Assembly: GCA_001695595.3 (NCBI GenBank)
Contig: MBPM02000028.1
Location: 248,001 to 312,000, forward strand
From: Plasmopara viticola
Lineage: Eukaryota; Oomycota; Peronosporomycetes; Peronosporales; Peronosporaceae
Direction: 5' to 3'
Length of the DNA stretch: 64,000 nucleotides
The notes below the pieces were generated by a model. The model saw only the letters and a list, made by a program, of their open reading frames with translations, ran no database searches and had not been told where the DNA came from. Below, piece after piece: positions 33,420 to 45,689 of this stretch (the first letter of the stretch is position 1; every line of letters starts with the position of its first letter). The position numbers were made by a program, and so were the translations under genes.

Positions 33420-34682
33420 CTACGAACAGCGAGCCATGACTTTTGCAAGATTCTTCAGATTTTTATCCCGCTGAAGGAATTCGTGTGGATTTCTCGACTT
33501 TGCGAACGGCTGAAGCACCAAATTTGGAGCATAAAGAGTAGAAAAGACCTTTTTGTTATTCATGTCATCGAAAATTTGCTGGAACATCTTTTCTCGATTT
33601 TCCACACTCATTTCTTTGGCTTTTAAAAAACCCGCGACGGCAACGTCTGTAAAAATAAATTTTTCTAGTTCCATGACGTGAGGATATCGAAATGCGATGT
33701 ACTCGAGCCAAATGTTCAGCGGAGATTCATTCGGCTTTAGCAGAATCAGCATATTCCAAAAATTTGAAATCTCATTAATACCACTAACCATCATCTCAAG
33801 ATAGAAGGCCAGAGAGCGCGTCGAGGGACTAATTACCGAGTATTGCTGCATCCTGTCAAACACCAACAGACCAAACGGGAATTGTCGTGCATTAAAAAGC
33901 AACTCTGCCATAAACTCCGCTTCCAAACGCGCTTTTTTGAAAAATTGGAACAACTCCTCTGCGGTGAAATCGCCTTTTTTATATTTCCAACAATACCCGA
34001 CATATGATAGCCACGGCAAAGCTGCACGGTGCTCAAAGAATTTTCGAAGGGTGCTTTCCGGGCTTCTGCCAGGGAATGTGCGGTCCAAACGCTTTATCAC
34101 TGTTAATGGAGTTTCATTTTCGTTAAACCAATTGTCAAAAATTGCCTCGGCCAACTTCGGATTAGTCAACAGGTTTATTAACTCAAAGTCGCCAAACGTC
34201 TGGTCGGAAAAATCCTCTGATTCACGAAATCGATTAATTGTAGCAATCAAAAAGGTTTCCTGTGCTTCGGTTCGCTCAGTAAGCGTCTGAAGGTGTTTTA
34301 CCAGCTTTTTGTCACCGTTTGCAATGTTGGCATCGGTCTGAAGAAGGGGTTCAGTGAGACTCGAGGTTCCTTCGCCCTGTAATTTGTTAATGAGGGAACC
34401 TAACCTATCGAAAATTTCCTTAATGCCCCTTGCTTCTTCGCCGCTGTTGCTATTAGCGGCCGTGTATTGCTTAGGTACATCGTGGCTCTTCAACGCATCT
34501 TCAGTAAGGGTAAAATTATTGTTGGTAGAGAGGGGCTGAGGCTTGAAGGGAGTTTTAGGGACAACACTTCCCGGATCATTGAGTTGTTTAGCCGCTAAAT
34601 TAAGCGCGAAGCAGAGGCCGATGCTTATCATAAGCTGGATCGGCGAGAGCTGTTGACGCGTAGCTGTCCACATACGATTCAT
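33420..34682 (-). CDS. Secreted EER-type effector-like protein, full length (420 aa)
   Basis: Intact minus-strand single-exon gene. The signal peptide is MNRMWTATRQ followed by a hydrophobic stretch ending FALNLAAKQ. Met4 (start at 34673) aligns with the starts of its paralogues and is an equally good start. GEEAR at residues 81-85 stands for the usual DEEAR. No RxLR is seen. The core has TLRKFFEHRAALPWLSYVGY, and the C-terminus has VLQPFAKS and RDKNLKNLAK. It is closest to 28655-29905. The leader motif GATTGGCTAAAGAA lies directly before the start, and the distal upstream block lies at 34900-35250. It heads the three-unit tandem array on its strand. Inferred: a secreted virulence protein with a helical fold. 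The target is unknown. Confidence 0.88.
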   Translation of the reverse strand: MNRMWTATRQQLSPIQLMISIGLCFALNLAAKQLNDPGSVVPKTPFKPQPLSTNNNFTLTEDALKSHDVPKQYTAANSNSGEEARGIKEIFDRLGSLINKLQGEGTSSLTEPLLQTDANIANGDKKLVKHLQTLTERTEAQETFLIATINRFRESEDFSDQTFGDFELINLLTNPKLAEAIFDNWFNENETPLTVIKRLDRTFPGRSPESTLRKFFEHRAALPWLSYVGYCWKYKKGDFTAEELFQFFKKARLEAEFMAELLFNARQFPFGLLVFDRMQQYSVISPSTRSLAFYLEMMVSGINEISNFWNMLILLKPNESPLNIWLEYIAFRYPHVMELEKFIFTDVAVAGFLKAKEMSVENREKMFQQIFDDMNNKKVFSTLYAPNLVLQPFAKSRNPHEFLQRDKNLKNLAKVMARCS

Positions 34683-34899
34683 TCTTTAGCCAATCAATCA
34701 ATTTTAGAACAATTAATTAATCATCCACCTAAAAATATGTTGAGCAAAAAGTAAGCCAGTGCATTATTAAGCAAAGTTTATGGAAGGTAGATTAAGTTAT
34801 GCAATTAAGGTCTGATCTAATTGATGATAGAATGCGAAATCGTCATGAAATGAAGCACTAAAAACAGATACTTTACAAGACTATTTCTGGATGTAAGGG

Positions 34900-35250
34900 C
34901 TTCGCAGCGCGCAAAAAACGCCGAAAGCAAGCTCTATTCAATCAAGCCTGACGCAGTCAGGCCTGCTCTGAAGTGCAAGGTCTAGTCTGTGGTCGCAGTG
35001 TTCTACTCGGAAAGCGAAAGCATGCCCGGTCCAAGTGTATTGAAATATGATGGCTATATGTGCAAAATCTATGCGAAAACGCTGGATTGAAACCGAGGGA
35101 ATTAATTGTATCTTATTGGATCAGAACTGCTCAGCGAGACACATGATAAGTATTGTACGAGACGCACTGATCGAACAGCACTGCAGTAGTGCTTTCATTC
35201 CGTGTAGCGGGTCTTTGCATAAAGCCAATCTTTTGCGGTAAGAACTGACT
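34900..35250. promoter_or_regulatory. Conserved block upstream of effector genes (copy at 34.7 kb gene)
   Basis: Collinear with 51590-51950 over about 350 bases (shared GCGCGCAAAA, GGCCTGCTCTG/CCAGAG, ATGGC.ATATG.G.AAAATCTATGCG, ATTGGATCAG and TTTGC..TAAAGC). It also matches 11870-11560 reversed for its first part. It carries no hairpin, unlike the copy at 51544-51646. Confidence 0.55.
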
Positions 35251-36075
35251 ATCAAATTAATGGAGAGAATCGTGATTTTTAATGTACGATAGACACCGTA
35301 TCAGTATATATACTGGTTTGCGTAATAATGTGCTTTGTAGAATAATGGAGTGTCTCAGTCCTAGCGATGAGGAAGAAGTAACTCTCCGAGCTACTGTTGA
35401 ATATTGAAGATTCGTCGATAATTTATAAACGCCATTTGTGGTAGAGGTGTCCGTTGCGTCAAACGCGCCAAGGTTCAAGGATCCGAATTCCTACAGAGAA
35501 ACCATTGTCTAGTATTTCGCGGGAAAACGGTGGCGTAAGTAATCTTAAGGAAGGAGTTGAGGGTCAACAGGGCTTAGCTCTAAAAGATTTATACTCAATA
35601 GCACGATTCAAGCTTGCAAGCCTGGCTTGGTGGTCGATGAGACGGCCGAATATGGTTTCTGTAAAATGGACTTGTCCTTGTAGACATGAAAGCGATAAGT
35701 ACTTCGAGCGCTTTACTGCCAATTTTTATCCATGACGTAGCGTCGATAATTGTTTAAGATTGGCGTGAATGATTGGTATGATATTATCTTGAGTAGGACG
35801 TGACTGGAATGCCAAAAACCTTATGTTGGAGACCAGGACGTCATCCTAGCAGAGCTTTCGTAAATCACGGGGAAAAGGGCTCTTAGCGCAGTACTGAACC
35901 GAGTTGATATCCAGAAATGAGCATTGATCTAGCACTCCATGTTTGCATCTTGTAGTGGCAAATAAACCACTGCATGACCCACCTGTCATAAATGACATGA
36001 ACGAGTCCCTGTCACTATGTGTAAAGTCTCACGTAGAACACTGAGCAGTGCTCGTAGAGTGCTGCATTTGCTGCA
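35251..36075. repeat. Duplicated flank, no gene recognised
   Basis: Parts match 51950-52620 in the same order (for example GAGTTGA.GGTC.AC.GGGCTTAGCTCT at 35555 and 52267). The plus frame 35454-35735 is not recognised. Confidence 0.4.
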
Positions 36076-37690
36076 TGCCGTGGTGGACTCCTAGCTATTG
36101 CATCATGGACGAGGCGTTGCCGATGCGCATGTTCATCCACATAACACAAATCGCGCTCATTTTGCACTATACAAAATTTGGCTGACTGCAGGTCAAAGAA
36201 TTTAGGTCACTAATCTATTAGGTAAGACTCGTCATGAATAGCGCTCATTGCGCATGTGGTTAATTGTAAGTCCAGGCATGCTCTGAGAGTGCATTTGGAG
36301 TGTCATGAATACCACTGAGGAGCTCATTGTGAACAGGGTCTGTAATCTATAGATGATATATTCGGGGAGCGACACATATTCCACTTAGTGGATCTATGAT
36401 AAGCCCAGTCGCTGCTAGTTGTCGATGTGGCCTTCGGTGCTCTGGCGTACGATCGTGTCAATGTGAATGCGGCACGAAGGGTCGCGTTAATGCTGTCATT
36501 CCTATAATAAAAAAGCCAACGCATAGCAATTATTGAGCAGCGCATGGTGTCTCGCAAAATTGGAGCACAATCACTCGATCTCGTTCCTTGGCGTCTAACT
36601 GCAACATTGCAGTGAAGTTGCAAGATTTTTCGTGTCTTAGATGACCACTTCAGATTCGACAAGGCCAGAGAAAAAGAAAGAAAAATAGAATAGAGCGCCT
36701 GTATCAGGCTCTTCTCGACTTTGTCAAAAGTCTTTCGATACTGGCTTTTCTCAAACCTATACTATGTTATTATGAAGGATACAAGACAATGGTCTGCATT
36801 TTTTGCACTAAATTTGTCCAAACCATTTCTAAGCCCAAGTCGGTTTTGATAACCTGTAAAAATTACTAGAACTGGTCGATTCACACTGGCCTAGATTTTA
36901 GCCGGCTCTACCAAAGTCCATGATTTACTCAAAGCACTCTGAAAGAAATTAATTTACGCCGAAGGTACACTAATCTGCATCAGCATAAAGCTTGGCGCAA
37001 GCACTAACCATCACTCGTAAGTAGTCAATGTATCTTTTTACATCCGGATCTTCGTGCTCTGCACGACAATGTACAAAATTTTTATACAAATGTCTATGCA
37101 TTCGCTCTGCGAGATCTTTAATAATTGCACCACTAGGTTAGTAAAAATCACAGGTGTGCCTTAGTTCTTCTAGACAAGACCAGCCACTACAAGTACACAT
37201 TTAGGGAAGAGAATAAATATGTCAATAACCAAAAAATACGCTCATCTATATGCCCTAACAAAGGGCTTTAATCATTGATCTAACCCTTTTGGTGAAGGCT
37301 ATGCCTAAGCTCCATGAAAGAGAAGAGATGGGCTTGTAAGGTCGACGGCATAGCTGAAATATTGATCATACGATCTGAGGAAGACATCGACATCTCACTA
37401 CTTTTGAATGAAGCAAACGGTCGTGGTAGGCTCAATTAGTGCAAGTAATTAATCTTTTATCTCGAATGTCCCGAACAATCCATCAGATCTGTATCATTCT
37501 TAGGTAATGATGTCTCACAAGACCCGTCTTCGACGTTACTGTCTGATAGAGTACGTTATCTGCTTGATCGGATTACAGGATATGATGCAAAACAATACGT
37601 TTGGTTTTCCAGTATACATTTCAGCCAGCACTTCGAGTGGTCGAGGCTACTATTTTGATATGATATAACTACCTGCGATGAAGTATACTC
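36076..37690. pseudogene. Nested gypsy relics: plus-strand pre-RT segment around minus-strand RT-RNase H
   Basis: 36080-36560 (+) and 37230-37470 (+) are the two halves of the pre-RT segment also seen at 4456-5260. Between them, on the minus strand, 37100-36830 matches the RT end at the DNA level (the AAGCTT..CGC.AGCACTAACC block) and 36760-36690 reads as the linker to RNase H (a DKVEKSLIQAL-like stretch). The simplest reading is one element inserted into another in opposite orientation. Confidence 0.45.
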
Positions 37691-38900
37691 TCGTCAAATG
37701 CAGGATCATGTACTATGCTATAAGCTATCTGAAGACAGTGCCATAATGCTCCGTAACACTGTCGCCTCATCACTAAAAGAGATTTGCCAAGTGGCTCACC
37801 TTCTTTGCGGAACATGACATAGGTTTAACAGAATGCTTTGACTGATATAATACTGCTTGTCCAGGATACGAAAAAGTTTATGCCACAAATCCGTCTCAGC
37901 CGTATAGATTTTACTCTGTGACGCGTATGCGCGAGATAACATTTGTGTCTCTTTGGAGGCTCTGAGTAGCGCTGGCATTGGACTCCAACAAGAAATTGCT
38001 AGCGTGTTCGAGCACGAGGCAGTGCTGATTCTCGATGAGAGCTGGACTTTTGTTTTACAACACTGATCAAGGTGGCATATCACGTATAAACATTTCTAAG
38101 CATTGAAACTTGATTTTTATCCCCCTATGAGACTAAAAATATATCGCTTGGCGTCCTCCCCATCATGAGAAAGCGTATGGTTTGGAAAGCACCGCGGAAC
38201 AAATTGTATAAGTGGTTCGAAACATATGTGCGCACGAGCAAAATGTATCAGTATGTGAAATTTTTGCCGAGTAGGGTCACTCCATTGTCGAGCTATTCGG
38301 TACCATTCTGATGTTATCAATCCACTCGTAACTGTTTGCGCGCGGACTATCCAACGACATCGGGCAGGCTACACGAGTATTGTCGTCTTGCTGGTCGGTC
38401 GGGCAGAATGACACCTTTGGCGGCTGTGCTGGAAACTCTCGATGTGTCTATAGGCAACATGGACTCTGGAGTCAATTGTCTCAGAGCAAGACCCATGCTC
38501 TATTAGCTCCATTTTATAAAAGTATTTTTACACCAAAATAGACATGCTCACAACGAACATTCCACAACCCTATTGTCCGACAGAGCGAATAAATTGCACT
38601 GTCGAAGACGCGTAACGCAATGTTTGCACAGATACGTCAAGGCGTTAGAGCAGCATGCACCTACTTTTTAAGTTTGCACTAAATAATATCATTTATGCTA
38701 CACGCCGTCGCTTAGCTAAAGCTAGCGTTCCCTAAGCGCCACCGCATGGAGGCTTCAAATTTGCTAAGGAAAAATAGCCGACTAGCTTGCTCATATCAGC
38801 TCTCTCATTATGCGTAACGACATAGCTTTTGTGACGCGTGTGCGATACGACAAAAATCCTTCTTAACGTTTTTAGATGAAATTGCAAGACGTTCTATGCA
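37690..38900 (+). pseudogene. Ty3/gypsy integrase relic
   Basis: DNA at 38110-38480 is collinear with the integrase relic at 21780-22140. It includes YKWFETYVRTSKMYQ, where the second pair of zinc ligands is damaged. 38590-38740 matches 22190-22340 (the helices after the core). The block near 37690-37790 is the shared RNase H-integrase linker. It has been broken by many stops. Confidence 0.55.
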
Positions 38901-39895
38901 TGCGGATATTGAATATTAACATTTCTGGGACTAGACTGCGCTGGCACTTCGTTAGATCATCTATATGCCTGAAGAGGATTAGCGTGTACCCTTCAAATTT
39001 CCGAAATTATGTGATCACAATCAGTGTAAAGTGGGATCACCCACACTGATAAAAAAATACGTAAATGCGAAAGCATCACCAATTGGCCATTGGCAAGCAT
39101 AGTCACGGAAGGCGGACTCGCAAGTAAGGCCAAATTTTGATCCTTGGCACGAAGTGCTACAACCTCTGTTTCGAGTGGGCGAATCGAGCCGACTTCTCGT
39201 GGAGCGATACAACTTTGTTCTCGGGCTCAACGGATAAATCTCAAAAGCTAGGAAGAGCAGCATCTAGTGCATGTTTTGACGTAGCCAGGCAAGCTTTTCG
39301 GAGAAGCCGTTTGACAATCTCTCGATTGCGTCCACATATACATTGGTCGCGAGTGGCATCCTAAGTAAAAGTATTTAGTGCGCCACATGATGTTAGACTA
39401 TCGTCCTCTTTTTTTTGGCTATAGGGCGATAACCAATACCAAGTGGAATCAAAGCCAGAACTACGCCGTCGCCAGGGTCAAACCCACTATCTTGTGAAGT
39501 AAACGGGATATCCTCACCCCAAAAACTAATGAGGGTTTCAGACTCACAATCAAGACTGGTCTGGCGTCGAAGACGCCTTTGATCATGGTGACCAGCGTCT
39601 TCTACAAGACTGAGCTCTGTGGGTTAAAGAAACTGTGGCCACGAGCTGCATTCATCTCGAGCCGCTGTGGAATCATTTTCACGAGAGCGTGAATTTGTGG
39701 CCTATAAGTTGCTGGACTATACTCAGCTAGTTATCGACGACGAGTGTTCAGCCGAGCGAGCTCGTGTTCGCTGAAGTAGTTTTTAGGTGTGAGGAGATAG
39801 TACAGCCATTAGTGCCTGTTTATTCAGCAGTTTTACGCCTTCAGTCGTCCCCAGACGCTTAGTAGGGTTTAAGTACCACCGAAACAAGTCGCGCT
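38901..39895. other. Gypsy 3' flank and unassigned sequence
   Basis: 39080-39200 resembles 22640-22790, the stretch after the integrase relic there (GCTACAACCT.T.TCGAG and TCTCGTGGAG.GA). The rest holds no recognised gene. Confidence 0.35.
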
Positions 39896-39899
39896 TTGA

Positions 39900-41860
39900 A
39901 AACCGATTCTTCGCTTTTTTGGGCACACGAGCAGATAGAAGAATTTGTACAGAGCATTTAACCTGGCTCTTAGAGCTACGCGTGTATCACAATTGGCACC
40001 GAAGCTCTCGTGCTGCGAATACCCAGATTATCCAATGTGGCCTCTCATCCACGTTATTTTTGTTGCTTTTGTCAGCCAAGGTGCTAGTGCGCTGTCTTCA
40101 TGCAAGCACTTGCATATCGGAGATCGTAAATCTTTGGATTGACAGTTTTGTACGATTAGCTTGCACTATTTATTATGCTACTTATTTTGGCAACGATGTG
40201 TTCGCTAAAAAAGACCATCGCATTCTATCCTTTCTTTGTATACACCACGTTGACGAGATTGTTAAGGTGGGTATATGTAACACAAGAGTGCCTCATTCAG
40301 ACTAAAAGAAGCAATGAGCATCAAATTTTTGACACAGCTTTCTAAGTGCAATCTTGTTGATGAATATAGAAGCAGGAAGCTATGGCAGCGATAGCGCTAC
40401 CAACAGGCAAGACGAAGAAGAAGACGTAGTTTATCAGCAGCCATTGATTATAACATGTAAGAAAGCGAAATAGAAAACACTCCTTGCCATCAAGTTAGTG
40501 ACAGAGCAAGACTATTCAAGCAACATACTTGCGTTCCTCATGGCTTCAAAACGCTAGTGAGTGGTACAGATCACGGTCAAGCTCCAGACTAGCACGTTGC
40601 ACGTAAACTCCGCCGCACTGTACAAAAGAATTGCATTTTACGCGTGTGCTCATGTTTACGCGCTGAATCGTACGCAACGCCATGCCAAGATTTACGTTTG
40701 CTCAGCTGCATAGATCTGTTAGGATTCAACGAGTGATAATATGTGACATAATGCAAAGTGATTAGTAAAGGAATACGTTGTCAATGCCTCATATCTTTGA
40801 TACTACTGTGTGATTTACGCGTCACTGCTCTTAAATGAAGAAAGTAGAGCTGAGCAATAGCCAGCTTGCCGAGTTTGCAGCAGCAGCACTAATGATCTAT
40901 ACGACATTGCCAGTGCAAAAGCCGTGGGCTGTTAAGAAGAGCAAGGGACGGCTGCTAGTAATGCCTTGTGCGTCGATAAGAATTGCGAACAAGAGCTAAC
41001 GGAAGACACAGAGGAAGCGGTGTTGACAAGGGACGAGGAAAGGAAAGAAGGACGCAGCGACGGAGCATGAAAGGCTCGAATGTGCAACGAAAACGTTTAT
41101 GCAAATTGCGTTGGCCAAGATAACCGCTCGAGTTGCACATCGATTTTGCTGTATTTGTTGCGGGACGCGAGCCGAGAGCCTCTCCTTTAAAAATAATGAT
41201 TAAAATGTTGAAAATTTTCAGACATTTTATGAGGCGTGAAATCCTCCAATATAGTGTGCACACGAATCTGAGTCCGTGGTATATGATAATTTGTGAAGAT
41301 GGAGATATATCGTCTGGCAATCGCAGCTGTATAGTTCAATACAATACCGGGTAGCATGTTCGGAAAAAAGTAAGATGCCGTCAAGGCCATGTAACTTTTG
41401 ACTGCTTATAAATAAGCATACGAGTTCCCTTGTCGCACCTCGATGAAATTTTTGGAGTTGACTTTGTGTTTGATGAAGAGGAAGGATTGAAAGAGATCGC
41501 TGGATACCTCCAACATCTCAGAGAGCGATGATAAGCCTTTAACCCAGTAGTGTTGGCACCTATTAAGGGTAAAGGAATACAACCGCCAAAACGTAGTCGT
41601 TTAAACCGCAAGAAAGTGTCTTCTTTTGCTAGAATTAGCCCAGATACAGATGAATGTAAAGTAAAGTCACTGACAGAATTGAGCAAGATGAGTTAAAAAG
41701 TATCTAGCAGATAAATTAATTGCAAGCATTCTAGGGCGATCTTTGTGGAGCGACTCGGCATCATTTTAGCTGCGTAAGATGGAAACGATGTAAAAAAGCT
41801 CTTTCCGGAGCAAGCTGGTTGAGAAGTCGCGATAGCTTCTTTGTTGTCATCGTGGCTTTA
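39900..41860 (+). pseudogene. Dicer-type helicase relic 7, orphan and longest in extent
   Basis: Plus strand with no effector next to it. 40240-40400 matches the N-terminal piece (HHVDEIVKV). 40580-40680 corresponds to the LHVNS to TPEIVRN region, strongly decayed. 40790 reads MPHIFDTTV at the TAS motif. 40860-41100 and 41270-41350 (MIICEDGDISSGNRS and related frames) are C-terminal pieces. 41450-41780 continues with a DEEEGL-like stretch and blocks shared with 14640-14980 and 19540-19760. Together with the other relics it shows that the parent gene extended well past the helicase domain. Confidence 0.5.
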
Positions 41861-41864
41861 TAAC

Positions 41865-44800
41865 TTATAAGCAATCCATAGGGCGAAGAATATTAGTATT
41901 GGCCGGAAGGGTGATTGAACCTAGTGGAGATGAGGTTCCTGCTAATGTAAAGCCACGATTGCTGTATACAATATTATTGGTGTCCAACACTGGTGTAGTG
42001 GATTTGTCAAACTTGACCTCGATACGAGCGGCGCTTTCTCGAAAGCAGGTGTGCCATGTAAAACGCATAAAGTGCCATTAGACCCCAGGATTGCCCAGCA
42101 TGTAGACCATAGGGAGACCGCGTAGTCCGGGCCGGTTGTCACGGGTGCATACAACATGTCGAAGTTCGTCCCCTAAGGGTCTACGTCTTGGTCGAATCGA
42201 TGGATGACTGGGGCTGCCCAAGAGAAAACGGCCTTTTCTGAAGAGGGGTCTTCCAGTTTTGCTTTCACCTTACGGAGCATGTGCAGCTGTAGGCTCGGAA
42301 AAAAGTAAAAGGTGGGATTGAGACCCAAGACACCTTTGGGCATAAAAAGAAATCACCAGGTTTCGGGTAGCACGTTCGAAGCCTTGAACCGGCAAAAAAG
42401 CGCAAAATGAGCTTTACAAGCTGATCTTGAAAATCATTTGAAGCATCAAGACAGATGCTAGACAAATACGACAGTGTTGATATCGTGATTTGCTGAAGCA
42501 TCACCAAGTAGGTGCCCTGTAAAACCATAGGAAACACTTGATTTCTATCTCCGTGAGCAAAACCGAACGTAGTCAACATCACTAAGATTCGGCCGTATAG
42601 TGCCTAGCGCGTCTTGTGCCTTTCACCCACAATCACTCCTAGCTCAGCCAAAAACTGGCGCAAACGCTCAGTCTCATCTGCCTGAGATGAAATAGAAGCC
42701 TTCAACTTGGTTTTTAAAAGAACTTGGTGTGCTTGGGGTCTGAAAGGAGTCCGGTGCAGTCATCGGCAAAGCCAATCACCGAGTGTTCTGAATCTCCATA
42801 TCGTGAACCGTAACTATGTAGGTGTATTCGTAGCAGATTCTTCAAAGGGTAAAAAAAAACACAAACAAGTGCCGAAGAGAGGAAGTCTTTTTGTCAATTC
42901 CTGCACCAAGTTCGAGCGGACTTAAGGGTCGACCATTAAGCATGACTGGTACCATAGGGTGCCTAAAAAAGGACCTGAATCCGTCGTCGGAACGTGTCAA
43001 TAATACAAAGTGCGTCGAACCCACGTCAGGCGCTTCTTGGTCGACACCGTCAGAGGCCTCGGCAAAGTTGTATAAGATTGTTCCGGCTAGTGAGCTACCT
43101 TTGCCGAACAGCTAAGAATAGGCCTGATACCTTTAGTGCGCGTGGCGAAAGTGAACAAGCCTGTTTCAATCTTAAGCAGCTGCTCAATATTGATTCAAGC
43201 CTAAGTCAAAAAGTTTAGGTCTTTACTTAGCATCCACCTTCAGGGGCGTGATCGATCGGTAGTTGCTAGAAACCTTGCGGTCAGCATTCTTGTATAACAA
43301 TGAAGCTGAGTACCTCGCTGAAATTCCGTCATTTAATTGAGTTGAAGCTAGACCGCGTCTACTATCTCTAGTATCTGGCTTTATAGAGGGAGGTCAACCT
43401 TTTAAAATTAGAGTAGGAGGCAGTCAGACTCGAGCGTCTTTCCAGTCAAGGTATGCGATAGTGCCCAATAGAAGTCGCTTGCCGTAAAGGGGCTATCCAA
43501 GAACAATTCTAGTCCTTTGGCATCAGTCGAGCCTTTTATACCTTGAAGTATTTGGAGAGTCTAATGCTGCTTTAAATTTATTTGATTTGCTTGAACACTT
43601 TGGTTGTGAAGCAGTACAACACGAAGAATAGATCTTGCATGTTTATTGAGGTTCTTTGGCTGACGCCACAGAAATAGGCGTTCTGTGGAGAGCCAAGCGA
43701 AGTAATTGGAGCAGTATCAAGTATGTTTGAGGTTGAGGCAAACTTCTGCTTTGACGCATAATGGTTTTGATCATGAAATTTTTTCTCAAGCTTGGCTGCC
43801 CCAAGCTGTTCGAAGTAGTCCTCTAGTTGGTTGGTGGCCAGGGCATGTTGTAGTGCATTTACTGTACGACGAAAATCTTCAAGCGTCCGTTGGCGCTATC
43901 TTACTTGGAAAGAGAGTCTTCAAGAATATCAAATATTTTTGCCTGTGATTGTCGAGAAGGCAGCCAGGGTTGAAGGGATGACTTGCTTGGGCTCTGGAAG
44001 GATGCTTCATGCTCACAATGTGAGCTTTGCAACCATTATTTGCCTTCCAAGATCTGGATGATTTGGGATGAGAATTTCCATGGGGCTTAAGTTGGAGGCT
44101 TGTGAAGAACTTTTAGCATAATCTCCTCTGCCTGCTTAGCCCTAAAGGTCAAGACTTGCACCTTGGGTTGCCAAGTGCTGGAGTCGGGAGCTAGTTGAGA
44201 CGTAGTCAATTCGAGAGCTACCGTTGGGACTGGTGAGTTTTTAAAGGTCTGAATGTTTGAGGCATTAGGCGTAAGCCAAGTGCAAAATGGCCATCTAGTT
44301 TATCGTTTTTTTCTTTGAACTCGATTCTATTCATCCTTTTTTGTGTGGTCAAGCTGACTGGACAGGACTGTGTTCATGTCACGAAACCTTTCCGAGGTGT
44401 GAGGAAGGGCTGAGACAAATGCTGACCGCTAGTCTGGCTGGCTAGGAGCGTAGATCACATGAATGTAGGCCACAACCAAATCCGGGGTTCCGCACACTAG
44501 CAAGTGATGAGACAACTGCTCGGAAGAGCAGACGTGCTGGCGTGTGACACCATGAAGATTGCGAACGAGATAGAAGAGCGTGGGAAGAACTCCCGCACCA
44601 TTTTGTCCCGTAAAGTTGGTCAGGTTGTCTAGAGACCAAAATGTTGAGCCCAGCCGCGAGGCCGTTCTCCAGTGATGTTTTACTCGCTTAAAGCAATTGT
44701 TTTCGTATATTTTGTCTCCTGCAAACCCCCGAAGTGGAAGCTAACTAAAACAAAGTTCTTAATGCGTTCTTCAACGTTATTTGAGCCATTCTCATTGAGG

Positions 44801-45300
44801 GGAAACCTATAAAGTCTATCTCTCGTTAGAGGTGAATTACACTAGATGGACCAACGATGTCGCTCGATTTCGAAAGCCTTCAGCTGTGGAGCGAAGGTCT
44901 GCTGCTAGAGGCGCTGCCAAACTGCGGTCCAGCAAGTACGAAAGTATTATGTTGGCAAGAATTGTGCAAATCAAACACGCAGCACTCTTCATCTAGTGGA
45001 CAAGGCTGCGCGGACAGCTCGCGGAGGACGGCATGGCAAAAGGCCTTGGCGCGAATGGGGTGAAAATTGTCGTCCGCCGTTGTATTGAGTAGGATGCGGT
45101 AAAGATTGGGTTGAGCTTGAATCGTTGATCCACAATATCTGGGTCAGTCAAGGAACACAATATGCTTAGAAAGTCTTCAATGGTTGCGCATAGCTCCATA
45201 GTTCAGCGTCATTTTGTCGAACAGCTGCATTCAGGACACTTCCCATCGTCTTCAATAGCCCCACATATGATGCTACTAATTGCGGCAGGCAAGTCAATGT
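41865..45300 (-). mobile_element. LINE (non-LTR retrotransposon) relic
   Basis: On the minus strand, 44700-44400 reads LVCGTPDLVVAYIHVIYAPS and DYR/RSAFVSALPHTSERF stretches, typical of the AP-endonuclease domain of LINEs. 43100-42700 holds KVSSNYRSITPL, LNGRPLSPLELGAG and VIGFADDCTGLL, the last being the reverse transcriptase F-A-D-D catalytic motif. 42582-41865 keeps long C-terminal frames (FAHGDRNQVFPMVLQG). 45300-44870 may hold the first ORF. Frameshifts and stops are spread throughout, so it is dead. It could belong to the LINE class that mobilised the SINE, but no shared 3' end is visible. Confidence 0.7.
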
Positions 45301-45401
45301 GTTCCATAGATTCTTTTCTGGTGGCATAGGTCCATCCATACCACCGCTCAGCCGTTCACAAAATTAAGCCGATGCAACCGTCGGGGACCCTATTTGATAT
45401 A

Positions 45402-45680
45402 CAAAAAAGATGTGTGGCCTTACAGCGTCTCAACGCTCCAATAAAATATTTTTGCACTTCCTGTAAACTGTGCACGTCTAAATACATAGAAAGGACGGAT
45501 GTGTGTCCGTACAGCAACTCAGCGCCTCAAAAGAATGAATATACGCTCAGATGGGACTTGATTGCGCCCGTGCATGTCTAGATAGATAGGACGTATCTGT
45601 GGCCGTACGAATCTCGACGCTTCATAGAGTGATTATGCGTGTTGTTGCGGCTTGATTGCGTTTGTGCGGAGGATGGCAGC
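45402..45680 (+). repeat. Diverged tandem repeat, three units of about 89-96 bp
   Basis: Units start near 45402, 45491 and 45589. Each contains a GATGTGTG/TATCTGTG.CC.TAC start, a CTCA.CGC or CTCGACGCTTCA block, and ends in a GTGCA/CGTCTA or GTTTGTGCGG segment. Divergence between units is high, so it is old. Confidence 0.55.
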
Positions 45681-45689
45681 GCCGATCTA

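Noticed and set aside
33937..34290. 117-codon plus-strand frame inside the 33.4-kb effector
   Set aside because: Antisense shadow of an intact conserved gene; no start or composition evidence of its own.
41313..41354. CAATACAATACC near the end of helicase relic 7, like the SINE tail
   Set aside because: There is no SINE body next to it and no flanking duplication; it is within sequence conserved with other helicase relics.
42890..43340. Possible rRNA-like blocks (GTCAATTC, CTGAAATTCCGTC)
   Set aside because: Isolated short matches only; the region reads as LINE reverse transcriptase on the minus strand.
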